64,000 nucleotides of DNA from Prorocentrum cordatum (GCA_963575745.1 CAUYUJ010015710.1:2501-66500); one strand, 5' to 3'. Shown: positions 31,230 to 41,905, counted from the stretch's first letter. Numbers and translations are program-made. The notes: generated by a model from the sequence alone, not told the origin.

Positions 31230-31330
31230 GATGGCTGCTCGCCATCAAGTGTCGTCTCTCCTCCCTCTCCTCCTCGTCCTCACCCTAAGCTGACTGCTCG
31301 CCAGCATTCCTAGGGTAGCTGCTAGCTACC
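31230..31330. promoter_or_regulatory. Three hairpins after gene 3
   Basis: GATGGC-TGCTC-GCCATC begins 8 bases past the stop (31230-31246). GCTGAC-TGCTC-GCCAGC with one mismatch follows at 31289-31305, then GGTAGC-TGCTA-GCTACC (31314-31330). Position suggests 3' processing, termination or element-end recognition. Confidence 0.75.
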
Positions 31331-31542
31331 AGCTTCTCTGCAGACCAGACGCGAGGAAAATAGCACGAGATTTCCCTTGATCAGTGAGATTTCCGCGCTT
31401 TGCGCTCTCCTCCGCCGTCTCTGCGGTGCTCATAGGACCTGTGGTGGATGCAGGTATTGCGGGGTTAATATATAGTGCACCAGTGCTCGTGGGCTCTGTG
31501 GTGCTCACAGGATCTGTGGTGCTCTTAGAACCAGTAAAAGTT
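31331..31542. other. Right flank of the cassette
   Basis: A short unique segment with a repeated GAGATTTCC word and CTGTGGTGCTC units (31480-31530). The cassette probably ends here, but no terminal inverted repeat could be recognised. Confidence 0.4.
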
Positions 31543-31559
31543 GTAGTAGTAGTAGTAGT

Positions 31560-31594
<35 letters not shown>

Positions 31595-31597
31595 ATG

Positions 31598-31666
<69 letters not shown>

Positions 31667-31667
31667 C

Positions 31668-31727
<60 letters not shown>

Positions 31728-31737
31728 CAGTAGTAGC
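31543..31737. repeat. (AGT)n microsatellite
   Basis: About 65 AGT triplets with rare substitutions, ending in GAGAGA repeats (to 31780). Confidence 0.97.
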
Positions 31738-31779
31738 GAGAGAGAGAGAGAGAGCGAGAAAGAGAGAGAGAGAGAAAGG

Positions 31780-33165
31780 AATCTCTTTGTATTCCGCTAC
31801 AAAAGGAATTCTTTTGTATTCCGCTACAAAAGGAATTCCTTTGTATTCCGCTACAAAAGGAATTCCTTTGTATTCCGCTACAAAAGGAATTCCTTTGTAT
31901 TCCGCCACAAAAGGAATTCCTTTGTATTCCGCCGCAAAAGGAATTCCTTTGTATTCCGCCACAAAAGGAATTCCTTTGTATTCTGCTACAAAGGAAATCC
32001 TATTTGATTTGTATCACTGCCTGGAAACCTTGTGTTTTCGCAGCTTTTTAGCTATTTTCAATGAAAAACATTGTTTTTTCATTGCCTGGCACAGCTCTTC
32101 AGCTATTTTTAATAAAAAATATTGTTTTTTCATGGCCAGGCTCAGCTATCTTAGCTTTTTTAATGATTTTCCAACTATGGCGTATTGGTTTTAATAAAAA
32201 GCTGTGAAAACACATGGTTTTCATTGATTTTCCAATGGAAAATCAAAGAAAACCCTGTGTTTTCACAGCTTTTTATTGAAATACATACGCCATAGTTGGA
32301 AAATCATTAAAAAAGCTAAGATAGCTGAGCCTGGCAATGAAAAAACAATATTTTCTATTAAAAATAGCTGAATAGCTGTGTCAGGCAATGAAAAAACAAT
32401 GTTTTTCATTGAAAATAGCTGAAACGCTGTGAAAACATATGGCTTTCTTTGATTTTCGAATGAAAAAGCAAAGAAAACCATGTTTTTTCACAGCTTTTTA
32501 CAACGTTTCTCATTGAAACTAGCAAAAAAGCTGTGAAAACACAGGGTTTCCTTTGATTTTTCATTCGAAAATCAAAGAAAAACCTGTGTTTTCACAGCTT
32601 TTTATTAAAATCAATACGCCATAGTTGGAAAATCATTAAAAAAGCTAAGATAGCTGAGCCTGGCAATGAAAAAACAATATTTTCTATTAAAAATAGCTGA
32701 ATAGCTGTGCCAGGCAATGAAAAAACAATGTTTTTCATTGAAAATAGCTGAAAAGCTGTGAAAACACAGGTTTTCAGGCAGTGATACAACTTCAATAGAA
32801 TTTCCTTTGTAGCAGAATACAAGGGGATTCCTTTTGTAGCGGAATACAAAGAGATTCCCTTTGTAGAGGAATATAAAGGAATTCCTTTTGTGGCGGAATA
32901 CAAAGGGATTTCTTTTGTAGCGGAATACAAAGGAATTCCTTTTGTAGCGAATACAAAGGAATTCCTTTTGCAACGGAATACAGAAAGATTCCCTGTGTGG
33001 CGGAATACAAAACAATTCCTTTTGTGGCGGAATACAAAAGAATTCTTCTTGTGACGGAATACAGAAGGATTCCCTTTGTGGCGGAATACAAAAGGAATTC
33101 TTTTGTAACGGAATACAAAGGAATTCTTTTTGCGATGGAATGCAAAAGGGATTCCTTTCGTGGCG
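31780..33165. mobile_element. Foldback-like element with minisatellite arms
   Basis: The outer arms are 27-bp tandem units built on CTACAAAAGGAATTCCTTTG: about eight at 31785-32000 and about thirteen inverted at 32795-33160. Inside, a roughly 200-bp AT-rich block (words GCTATTTTCAATGAAAAACA and ACTATGGCGTATTG) occurs once as 32000-32215 and twice inverted as 32260-32440 and 32590-32790. Short palindromes centred near 32240, 32460 and 32560 (AAAAAGCTGTGAAAACACA with its complement) join them. Long inverted arms made of subrepeats are the hallmark of Foldback-type elements. The 27-bp period gives 9-residue repeats such as FVFRYKRNS on one strand and YKGIPFVAE on the other; these are not regarded as genes. 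Confidence 0.8.
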
Positions 33166-33191
33166 GCTTCCCACCCCCCACCTCCCAAGAA

Positions 33192-33231
33192 CGACCCCCC
33201 ACTCGACAACGAATGCAAAAAGCTTCGTTGT
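33192..33231. repeat. Decayed inverted copy of the 22.9-kb hairpin
   Basis: ACAACGAA (33206-33213) pairs with TTCGTTGT (33224-33231). The upstream CGACCCCCCACTCG is the exact reverse complement of 22910-22923. Stem partly degenerate. Confidence 0.75.
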
Positions 33232-33264
33232 AAGGCACTCTGATGGTTATTGGGTTTGCGCCGC

Positions 33265-33835
33265 GCCGCCGACCCCTTGGGGGGCTTCTGGTAGGTCTCT
33301 TGGGGCCTCCTGGCAGCACTTTTGACGCCTTTGGGGAGCCGTTTTGGTGCCTCTGATGGGCCTCTTGGAGCCTCTTGGAGGCTTTTTGGGGGCCTTTTGG
33401 GGTCTCCTGGAGGCTTCTTGGGGCCGAGGGCCCCAAATTTCATTGCGGTTCCCCTGCCTGGGCCCCCTCCTGGAGCCGTCTTGGGGGCCTCTTGGGCCGT
33501 CTTGGGGCCCTCTTGGGCCGTCTTGGAGCCTTCTTGGGGGCTTCCTGGGCCGTCTTGGGGCGATCTTGGAGGCCTCTTGGGCCGTCTTGGACGTTGTGAA
33601 AGCCCAAGAGGCGAATGTGCTAACGTTATACGTTTGCCGATAGGGATGGGACGATTTTTGCCTCTGGGGGCCCTCTTGGGACGTCTCTTGGGGGCTTCTT
33701 GGAGCGTCTCGGGGGCCTCTTGGGCCGTCTGGGGGCCATCTTGGGCGTCTTGGAACGATCGATCCATCGGCGATTCGGGGCCCTCTTGGACCATCTTGTG
33801 GGCCTCTTGGGCCCTCATGGCCCGTCGTGGGGCCC
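33265..33835. repeat. CTTGG array with one spacer
   Basis: + strand CTTGGGGGCCTC / GGGCCGTCTTGGAGC array with spacer-like AAGCCCAAGAGGCGAATGTG at about 33600. Same family as 11.6-15.1 kb. Confidence 0.85.
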
Positions 33836-33954
33836 GTGGCGCGTTCAGCCGGGGCCGGTTGGACCCCCCCCTTCCAAACAGACCGGACTGGGCCCCCGGG
33901 GGGAGGTTGGGTGGGGAGGGGGAAGCATCTCACACGCCGATGACCCAAAGGGGT

Positions 33955-34205
33955 CAGCGGATGACGGGAAGCGCGCCAAGTTTCGCAGAGTCACGCGATG
34001 GACGTCTGGTTGCCCAGAAGGATTTTTTATCAATTGGGGGAGGTCTGGAGGGGGAACGTGCAGCGCTGCCTCGTGGTACAGAGCCTGGCGGATAACGGGA
34101 AGCGCGCTTAGATTCGAAGAGTCGCGCGATGGACGTTGGTGCAGACCCGGAGGGAAATATTTATCAACTGGGGGAAGTGCAGAGGGGGGAAGGGCTCGGG
34201 ATTGC
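33955..34205. repeat. Two-copy direct repeat, ~130 bp
   Basis: Blocks GACGGGAAGCGCGCCAAG…CACGCGATGGACG and GATAACGGGAAGCGCGCTTAG…CGCGCGATGGACG, each followed by a 'TTTATCAAYTGGGGGA' segment. No gene. Confidence 0.7.
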
Positions 34206-34239
34206 TTGCTCCTCCGTCAGTCCCAGGCGGATTCCCCAG

Positions 34240-34480
34240 AATGGCCATTTCGCCTGAGACATCCTCACAAAATGGAGATGTTTGAGGCTATCGTTTAAGG
34301 CTTTTTGTATTACAAATGACGATTTCGCCTGAGACATCTTCACAAAATGGGGATACTGAAATCGGTCGCGGAATCTTCGGATCTGCAAAAATGGGGCTCT
34401 CGCCTGAGACATCCTCGAAACAATAGGATGTTTAAAAAGTTGCTTTAAGACCTCTTGTTAATGAGCCTTTCGCCTGTTGC
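34240..34480. repeat. Spaced GAGACATCC repeats, array 1
   Basis: TTTCGCCTGAGACATCCTC-type direct repeats at about 34244, 34320 and 34398, with a degenerate fourth near 34466. They are separated by about 50 bases of non-identical sequence, giving a period near 75. Confidence 0.8.
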
Positions 34481-34569
34481 GTCCAGGCTTTTGACCTCTG
34501 CTTTAAGAGCTCTTGAAGACCTCTTGTTCGACACAGGCTTCCTTCACTTGGCCAGTTGCGTCTGGTATC

Positions 34570-34938
34570 ATGTTCGTCGAGGGCCTGGAGGCCGGGTGTA
34601 TTGCTAAGTTTGTCGCGTTTCCTGAGATGGCGGCGTTCAAAAGAGTGTCCAGAGGAACCAGCCGGGTGGTCACTACGCCGGCGCAGGTTCTAGAAGCGTC
34701 TCTTAATAATGCGATAGAATACCTCACAGATGGAAGATCGTTCAGGGAGGTGGTGGACGGTTTGCCCGAGATCTATCATGTCCTAATCCCGCATATCCCG
34801 GACGAGTTCGACGATGATGACTATAACGAGCGTGATATTCTGCGCTTGATAGTATTTCTTCATGACTCGCAGTTAGTGTCAGTTAGTAGCGTCGCTGAAC
34901 TCAGGCGGGGAGTGAACTCTAGCTCGTGTTGGCCCTGA
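34570..34938 (+). CDS. Small uncharacterised ORF
   Basis: 122 aa from ATG 34570. The composition is protein-like, unlike surrounding repeat frames: SRVVTTPAQVLEASLNNAIE, then an acidic IPDEFDDDDYNERDIL and a hydrophobic RLIVFLHDSQLVSVSS. No family recognised, no intron evidence, and no regulatory signal. It lies between the two GAGACATCC arrays. It could be an exon or a chance frame. Confidence 0.35.
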   Translation: MFVEGLEAGCIAKFVAFPEMAAFKRVSRGTSRVVTTPAQVLEASLNNAIEYLTDGRSFREVVDGLPEIYHVLIPHIPDEFDDDDYNERDILRLIVFLHDSQLVSVSSVAELRRGVNSSSCWP

Positions 34939-35342
34939 TCTTCCGCGGGAATCAGCCCCCGCCCGCCGTCCACATATGTTATAGCTGTTCGGCTCATCCG
35001 GTCTCAGTCTGTACTATCGGAGAGTCCCTTGCACGTACATTTATCTCGCGGTATTTCGCGTTTTCATTTTTCTTTGCAGAATCTTATTCTTTCCGTACGT
35101 TTCGGGTGAGCGCCACGTCTCAACTTGCGCGGCTAGTGAACCCTATCTGGTATATTTTAGGGAGTTCGGGTGAGGACCACGTCTGAACTTGCGCGGGTAG
35201 TGAACTCCACCTGGTACCCCTTGTGCACGGTCGGGAAGAACGCCTAGGCGACATGCGACATCAATGTTGGTGCATGTTCTTGCCAGGATCTTCGATTTCA
35301 CGCGCTTCCCGCTCATGTCAAGATAGGTTTCCAATAACGAGC
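34939..35342. other. No supported gene; short tandem duplication
   Basis: A pyrimidine tract followed by TTTGCAG at about 35065-35083 resembles a 3' splice site. Two ~64-bp direct units (GGGTGAG.RCCACGTCT with AACTTGCGCGGSTAGTGAAC) span about 35103-35215. The stretch 35230-35340 has a relative at about 45990-46070. Confidence 0.45.
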
Positions 35343-35870
35343 GTTTCGCTCGAGACATCCTCACAAGTTCGTGAAGTTGAGGGTAGTATAAGACGTCGTT
35401 TGCTAAAAATGGGCGTTTCGCTCGGGACATCCTCAAAAAATCCAGATGTCGAAATCGACGTCCTAATTCTCGGTTCCTCGAAAATGGGCGTCTCGCCCGA
35501 GACATCCTCGAGAAAATGGGATGCCGACACAGCTCTTGTAAGGCATCTTTTCGGAGCGATCTCGGATGACCCCAAAGATGGCCCAAGAAACGAAAATATT
35601 GAAAAACCCATTTGTTTTTAACATCTTCGTTGAAGAATCAGCGTTTCACTCGAGACATCGCTTAGAAAATGCCTTCGAACGGGCCAAAACGAGCGTTTCG
35701 CCTGAGACGTCCTCGCCAAATCGTGAAGTTGGGGGTCGTGTCTTAAGACGTCGTATGTTAAAAATGAACGTTTCGCCTGAGACATCTTCGAACATCGGGA
35801 TATTGAAATCGCTGGCCTAATTTTCGGAACTTCAAAAACGGCCGTTTCGCTTGAGACATATTCGGAAAAA
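35343..35870. repeat. Spaced GAGACATCC repeats, array 2
   Basis: GCGTTTCGCTCGAGACATCC-type repeats at about 35343, 35408, 35486, 35640, 35694, 35767 and 35842; an outlying copy is near 36481. Variable spacers are mostly 50-60 bases. They generate SRETS/MSRAKRPF-like motifs in translated frames on either strand. Confidence 0.8.
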
Positions 35871-35919
35871 TGTGATGTCGAAAGAGCTGCTATGAACCAT
35901 ATGTTCGGAGTGTTCTTGG

Positions 35920-36395
35920 ATAGCCTTGTATATGATAGTTGGTCCTTGTATATGAGACTGGTGGTCCTTGTATATGCTCTATATTAAGTTCTTGTATATG
36001 ATCGCCCTTGTCCATGACATTCCTTGTATATGATGTCTCTTGGCAGGGCTCTTGGAGGCCTCTTGAGGCGTGTTGGAGGCCTTTTGGGCCGTCTGGAGGC
36101 CATTGTGGGCCGCCTTGGAGCGATTGCGGTCTATCTTGGTGGCCTGGGTGAACTTCCTGGGCCGTCCTTGAAGCCCTGGACAATCCCAGAGATACGCTAT
36201 GGCCGCCCAGGGACCCCCGGGAGTAGGGGCGGTGTAGTCGCCTATATGCGAGACGGCGGGTGGGCGGCCCCTTAGTTGTATATGATCTGATTTGAATATG
36301 GCCTACGTTGTATATGATATTCCTTGTGTGCGATGGTCATTATATATGATATCTCCTCTATATTAAGTTCTTGTATACGATCGTATTGTGAGGCT
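35920..36395. repeat. TTGTATATGAT repeats interrupted by a CTTGG segment
   Basis: CCTTGTATATGAT words recur every 20-35 bases at 35925-36045 and 36270-36390. The phrase CTATATTAAGTTCTTGTATA occurs in both halves (35978 and 36358). A short CTTGG-array segment (36045-36180) and 90 bases of unique DNA lie between them. Confidence 0.8.
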
Positions 36396-36539
36396 CTGTT
36401 GGGCAATGGTGAGGGCCGTCTGTTCCTCACCTTCCTCCATCTCCTTCGCCCCCTCCTACTCGAACACATCAGATAAGTAAGCGTTTCTCTCGAGACATCC
36501 CCCTTGCAAATGCTTGTGAGGAGGTCTTCTAAAACGTGG

Positions 36540-36765
36540 GAGACACGGGTTTCCATAATTGAACACGTGTTTCCATATCTGAACACGGGTTTCCATAACT
36601 GCCAACACGGATTTCCGTAACTTCAAAACGGGCGTCCATAACCACCACGGGTTTCCATAATTACCACCACGGGTTTCCATAATTACCACCACGGGTTTCC
36701 TTAGTTACCACCACGGGTTTCCATAATTACCACGGGCTTCCATAATTACCACCATGGCTAAATAA
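36540..36765. repeat. Minisatellite CGGGTTTCCATAATTACCAC
   Basis: About ten units of 20-24 bp. A related locus in both orientations is at 45553-45812. Confidence 0.9.
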
Positions 36766-37085
36766 GAACCCGCACGCCCGCACACGAAAACCCGAAATTA
36801 CTATTGCTAACGATGCGTCGTCGGCACATACACCGGCAACGCTTAAATTCAACAGCGACCTGCAGACGAAGAAATCTGTAACAAATTTCATTCAGGGTAC
36901 ATCATATTGGGTAATCGGTAATATTCCCAGCATTGGTATGTATGTTTCCGTTTACTGATGCGTGACCAATCCATTGTAACGAATAATAATTACCCTGTGA
37001 CGTACCCAACCCATTTGTATCAATGGGCAGGAGGAGTTAGCCAAAGCTTGTATGGACAACCAACTTGATTTGTAAGCTACTTGGG
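36766..37085. other. No supported gene
   Basis: Unique AT-richer sequence between the minisatellite and the 102-bp satellite. Confidence 0.4.
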
Positions 37086-40000
37086 AGGCGTCACTGTGCT
37101 GGGCCCCGCAAGCAGGCCTCGAAAGTGGCGACAGTTTCACAAATCGCAGCCCCCCAGGGATGGCGAGGTCCCATTTGAATCTGCGTGTGGCGTCACTGTG
37201 CTGGGCCCCCGCAGCCTTCGAAAGTGGCGACAGTTGCTCACAGATCGCAGCCCCCCAGGGATGGCGAGGTCTCATTTGAATCTGCGTGTGAGTGCCCACT
37301 GTGCTGGGCCCCTCAGCAGCCCCCGAAACTGGCGACAGTTTTACAGATCGCAGCCCCCCAGGGACGGCAAGGTCCCATTTGAGTCTGCGGTGAGTACCCA
37401 TTGTGCTGGGCCCACCAGCAGGCCTCGAAAGTGGCGACAGTTTCACAGATCGCAGCCCCCCAGGGATGGCGAGGTCCAATTTGAGTCTGCGGTGGGTACC
37501 CACTGTGCTGTGCCCCTCAGCAGGCCTCGAAAGTGGCGACAGTTTCACAGATCGCAGCCCCCCCAGGGATGGCGAGGTCGAATCTGAGTCTGCGGTGAGT
37601 ACCCACTGTGCTAGGCCCCTCAGCAGCCCTCGAAAGTGGCGACAGTTTCACAGATCGCAGCCCCCCAGGGATGGCGAGGTCCAATTTGAGTCTGCGGTGA
37701 GTACCCACTGCGCTGGGCCCCTCAGCAGGCTTCGAAAGTGGCGACAGTTTCACAGATCGCAGCCCACCAGGGATGGCGAGGTCCCATTTGGGTCTGCGGT
37801 GAGTACCCACTGCGCAGGGCCCTCAGCAGCCCTCGAAAGTGGCAACAGCTTCACAGGTCGCAGACCCCCAGGGACGGCGAGGTGCCATTTGAGTCTGCGG
37901 TGAGTATGCACTGTGCTGCCCACCCAGCAGGCCTCGAAAGTGGCGACAGTTTCACAGATCGCAGCCCCCCAGGGATGGCGAGGTTCAATTTGAGTCTGCG
38001 GTGAGTACCCATTGTGTTGGGCTCCTCAGCAGGCTTCGAAAGTGGCGACAGTTTCACAGATCGCAGCCCCCCAGGGATGGCGAGGTCACATGTGAGTTTG
38101 CGGTGAGTATCCACTGGGTTGGGCCCCTCAGCAGCCCTCGGAAGTGGCGACAGTTTCACAGATCGCAGCCCCCCAGGGATGGCGAGGTCCCATGTAGGTC
38201 TGCGGTGAGTACCCACTGTGCTGGGCCCCTCATCAGCCCTCGAAAGTGGCGACAGTTTCACAGATCGCAGCCCCCCAGGGATGGCGAGGTCGAATCTGAG
38301 TCTGCGGTGAGTACCCACTGTGCTGGGCCCCTCAGCAGCCCCCGAAAGTGGCGACAGTTTCACAGATGGCAGCCCCCCAGGGATGGCGAGGTCCCATTTG
38401 AGTTTGCGGTGAGTACCCACTGCGCCGGGCCCCCCAGCAGCCTTCGAAAGTGGCGACAGTTTCACAGATCGCAGCCCCCTCGAAAGTGGCGACAGTTTCA
38501 CAGACCGCAGCCCCCCAAGGATGGCGAGGTTTAATTTGAGTCCGCGGTGAGTACCCACTGTGTTGGGCCCCTCAGCAGCCTTCGAAAGTGGCGACAGTTT
38601 CACAGATCGCAGCCCCCCAGGGATGGCGAGGTTCCATGTAGGTCTGCGGTGAGTACCCACCGTGCTGGGCCCCTCAGCAGCCCTCGAAAGTGGCGACAGT
38701 TGCTCACAGATCGCAGCCCCCCAAGGATGGCGAGGTCACATTTGAGTCCGCGGTGAGTGCCAACTGTGCTGGGCCCCCAGCAGCCCTCGAAAGTGGCAAC
38801 GGTTTCACAGATCGTAGCCCCCCAGGGGTGGCGAGGTCGAATCTGAGTCTGCGGTGAGTACCCACTGTGCTGGGCCCCTCAGCAGCACCCGAAAGTGGCG
38901 ACAGTTTCACAGATCGCAGCCCCCCAGGGATGGCGAGGGCCCATTTGAGTCTGCGGTGAGTATCCATTGTGCTGGGCCCCTCAGCAGCCCTCGAAAGTGG
39001 CGACAGTTTCGCAGATCGCAGCCCCCCCAGGGGTGGCGAGGTGCCATTTGAGATTGCGGTGAGTACCCACTGTGCGGGGCACCTCAGCAGCCCTCAACAG
39101 CGGCGACAGTTTCACAGATCGCAGCCCCCAGGGATGGCGAGGTCCCATTTGAGTTTACGGTGGGTACCCACTGTGCTGGGCCCCTCAGCAGGCTTCGAAA
39201 GTGGCGACAGTTGCTCACAGATCGTAGCCACCCAGGGATGGCGAGGTCTCATTTGGGTTTGCGGTGAGTGCCCACTGTGTTGGGCCCCTCAGCAGCCCCC
39301 GAAAGTGGCGACAGTTTCACAGATCGCAGCCCCCCAGGGACGGCGAGGTCCTATTTGAGTCTGCGGTGAGTACCCACTGTGTTGGGCGCCTCAGCAGCCC
39401 CCGAAAGCGGCGACAGTTTCACGGATCGCAGCCCCCCAGGGACGGCGAGGTACCATTTGAGTTTGCGGTGAGTACCCATTGTGCTGGGCACTTCAGCAGC
39501 CCTCGAAACTGGCGACAGTTTCACAGATCGCAGCCCCCCAGGGATGGCGAGGTCACATTTGAGTCTGCGGTGAGTACCCACTGTGCTGGGCCCCTCAGCA
39601 GCCCTCGAAAGCGGCGACAGTTTCACAGATCGCAGCCCCCAGGGATGGCGAGGTCCAATTTGAGTTTGCGGTTAGTACCCATTGTGCTGGGCCCCTCAAC
39701 AGGCCTCGAAAGTGGCAACAGTTTCACAGATCGCAGCCCCCCCCCCCCCAGGGATGGCGAGGTGAGTCTGCGGTGAGTATCCATTGTGCTGGGCCCCTCA
39801 GCAGGCTTCGACAGTGGCGACAGTTTCGCAGATCGCAGCCCCCCAGGGGTGGCGAGGTCCCATTTGAGTTTGCGGTGAGTACCCACCGTGCTGGGTCCCT
39901 CAGCAGCCCCCGAACGTGGCGACCGTTTCACAGATCGCAGCCCCCCAGGGATGGCGGGGGCCCATTTGAGTCTGCGGTGGGTACCAACTGTGCTTGGCGC

Positions 40001-41905
40001 CTCAGCAGCCCCCGAAAGTGGCGACAGTTTCACAGATCGCAGCCCCCCAGAGATGGCGAGGTCACATTTGAGTCTGCAGTGAGTACCCACTGTGCTGGGC
40101 CCCTCAGCAGCCCTCGAAAGTTGCGACAATTTCACAGATCGCAGCCCCCAGGGATGGCGAGGTCCCATTTGAGTTTGCGGTGAGTACCCATTGTGCTGGG
40201 CCCCTCAGCAGGCTTCGAAAGTGGCAACCGTTTCACAGATCGCAGCCCCCCAGGGATGGCGAGGTCATATTTGGGTCTGCGGTGAGTACCCACTGTGCTG
40301 GGCCCCATTCAGCAGCCCCCGAAAGTGGCGACAGTTTCACGGGTCGCAGCACCCCAGGGATGGCGAGGTGCCATTTGAGATTGCGGTGAGTACCCACTGT
40401 GCTGGGCCCCTCAGCAGCCCTCGAAAGTTGCGACAGTTTCACAGGTCGCAGCCCCCCCCCCCCAGGGATGGCGAGGTCCCATTTGAGTCTGCGGTGAGTA
40501 CCCACTGTGCTGGGCCCCTCAGTAACCCTCGAAAGTGGCGACAGTTTCACAGATCGCAGCCCCCCAGGGATGGCGAGGTCCCATTTGAGTTTGCGGTGGG
40601 TACCCGCCGTGCTGGGCACATCAGCAGGCTTCGAACGTGGCGGCAGTTTCACAGATCGCAGCCCCCCCCCCCCCCAGGGATGGCGAGGTCGAATCTGAGT
40701 CTGCGGTGAGTGCCCATTGTGTTGGCCCCCTTCAGCAGCCTTCGAAAGTGGCGACAGCTTCACATATCGCAGCCCCCCAGGGGTGGCGAGGGCTCATTTG
40801 CGTGTGCGGTGAGTACCCATTGTGCGGGGCCCCTTCAGCAGCCCTCGAAAGTGGCGACAGTTTCACAGATCGCAGCCCCCCAGGGATGGCGAGGTCTCAT
40901 TTGAGTTTGCGGTGAGTACCCACTGTGCTGGGCCCCCCAGCAGCCCTCGAAAGTGGCGACAGTTTCACAGATCGCAGCCCCCATGGATGGCGAGGTCTAA
41001 TTTGAGTTTATGGTGAGTACCCACTGCGTTGGGCCCCTCAGCAGGCCTCGAAAGTGGCGACAGTTTCACAGATCGCAGCCCCCCAGGGATGGCGAGGTCC
41101 CATTTGGGCTTGCGGTGAGTACCCACTGAGCTGCGCCACCCCAGCAGCCCCCGAAAGTGACGACAGTTTCACAGATCGCAGCCCCCCAGGGATGGCGAGG
41201 TACCATTTGAGTTTGCGGTGAGTACCCACTGTGCTGTGCTCCTCAGCAGCCCCCGAAACTGGCGACAGTTTTACAGATCGCAGCCCCCCAGGGATGGCGA
41301 TGTGCCATTTGAGACTGCGGTGAGTACCCATTGTGCTGGGCCCCTCAACAGGCCTCGAAAGTGGCGATAGATTCACAGATCGCAGCCCCCCCCCCAGGGA
41401 TGGCGAGGTGCCATTTGAGACTGCGGTGAGTACCCACTGTGTTGGGCCCTTCAGTAGCCCTCGCAAGTGGCGACAGTCTCACAGATCGCAGCCCCCAGGG
41501 TAGCGAGGTCGAATCTGAGTTTGCGGTGAGTGCCCACTGTGTTGGGCCCTTTCAGCAGGCCTCGAAAGTGGCGACAGCTTCACAGATCGCAGCCCCCTCA
41601 GGGGTGGCGAAGGCCCATTTAAGTCTGCGGTGAGTACCAATTGTGCTGGGCCTTCAGCAGCCCTCGAAAATGGCGACAGTTTCACAGATCGCAGCCCCCC
41701 AGGGATGGCGAGGTCCCAGTTGAGTTTGCGGTGAGTGTCCACTGTGCTGGGCCCCCAGCAGCCCTCGAAAGTGGCGGCAATTTCACAGATCGCAGCCCCC
41801 CAGGGACGGCGAGGTTCCATTTCAGTCTGCGGTGAGTACCCACTAGGCTGGACCCCCCCTCCCAGCAGGCCTCGAACATAGCGACAGTTTTGCAGATCGC
41901 AGCCC
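37086..41905. repeat. 102-bp satellite, about 47 copies
   Basis: The unit runs GTGAGTACCCACTGTGCTGG, GCCCCTCAGCAGCCCTCGAA, AGTGGCGACAGTTTCACAGA, TCGCAGCCCCCCAGGGATGG, CGAGGTCCCATTTGAGTCTG, CG. Copies are roughly 90% alike by eye; length changes occur mainly in a C run and rarely elsewhere (a partial internal duplication near 38480). The period is 34 codons, so both strands stay open for several units: STHCAGPLSSPRKWRQFHRS on + and THRRLKWDLAIPGGLRSVKL on -. These are not accepted as genes. Most units contain GCGGTGAGT and TTTCACAG, matching splice-site consensus words. Confidence 0.95.

Noticed and set aside
24922-31482. AGTGCACCA at both edges of the gene cassette as a 9-bp target-site duplication
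   Set aside because: A shared 9-mer between two ~500-base flanks is expected by chance, and no terminal inverted repeats adjoin it.
31786-32000. Repeat protein with FVFRYKRNS units
   Set aside because: The 27-bp unit is nine codons, so both strands translate as repeats; it belongs to the foldback arms.
34240-35870. CRISPR array
   Set aside because: Repeats are degenerate, spacing is irregular, no Cas-like gene is near and the context is eukaryotic.
37086-41905. Long open frames (up to 269 codons) encoding a 34-aa repeat protein
   Set aside because: Frames are open on both strands because the period is 102; they break wherever unit length changes and show no codon-level constraint.
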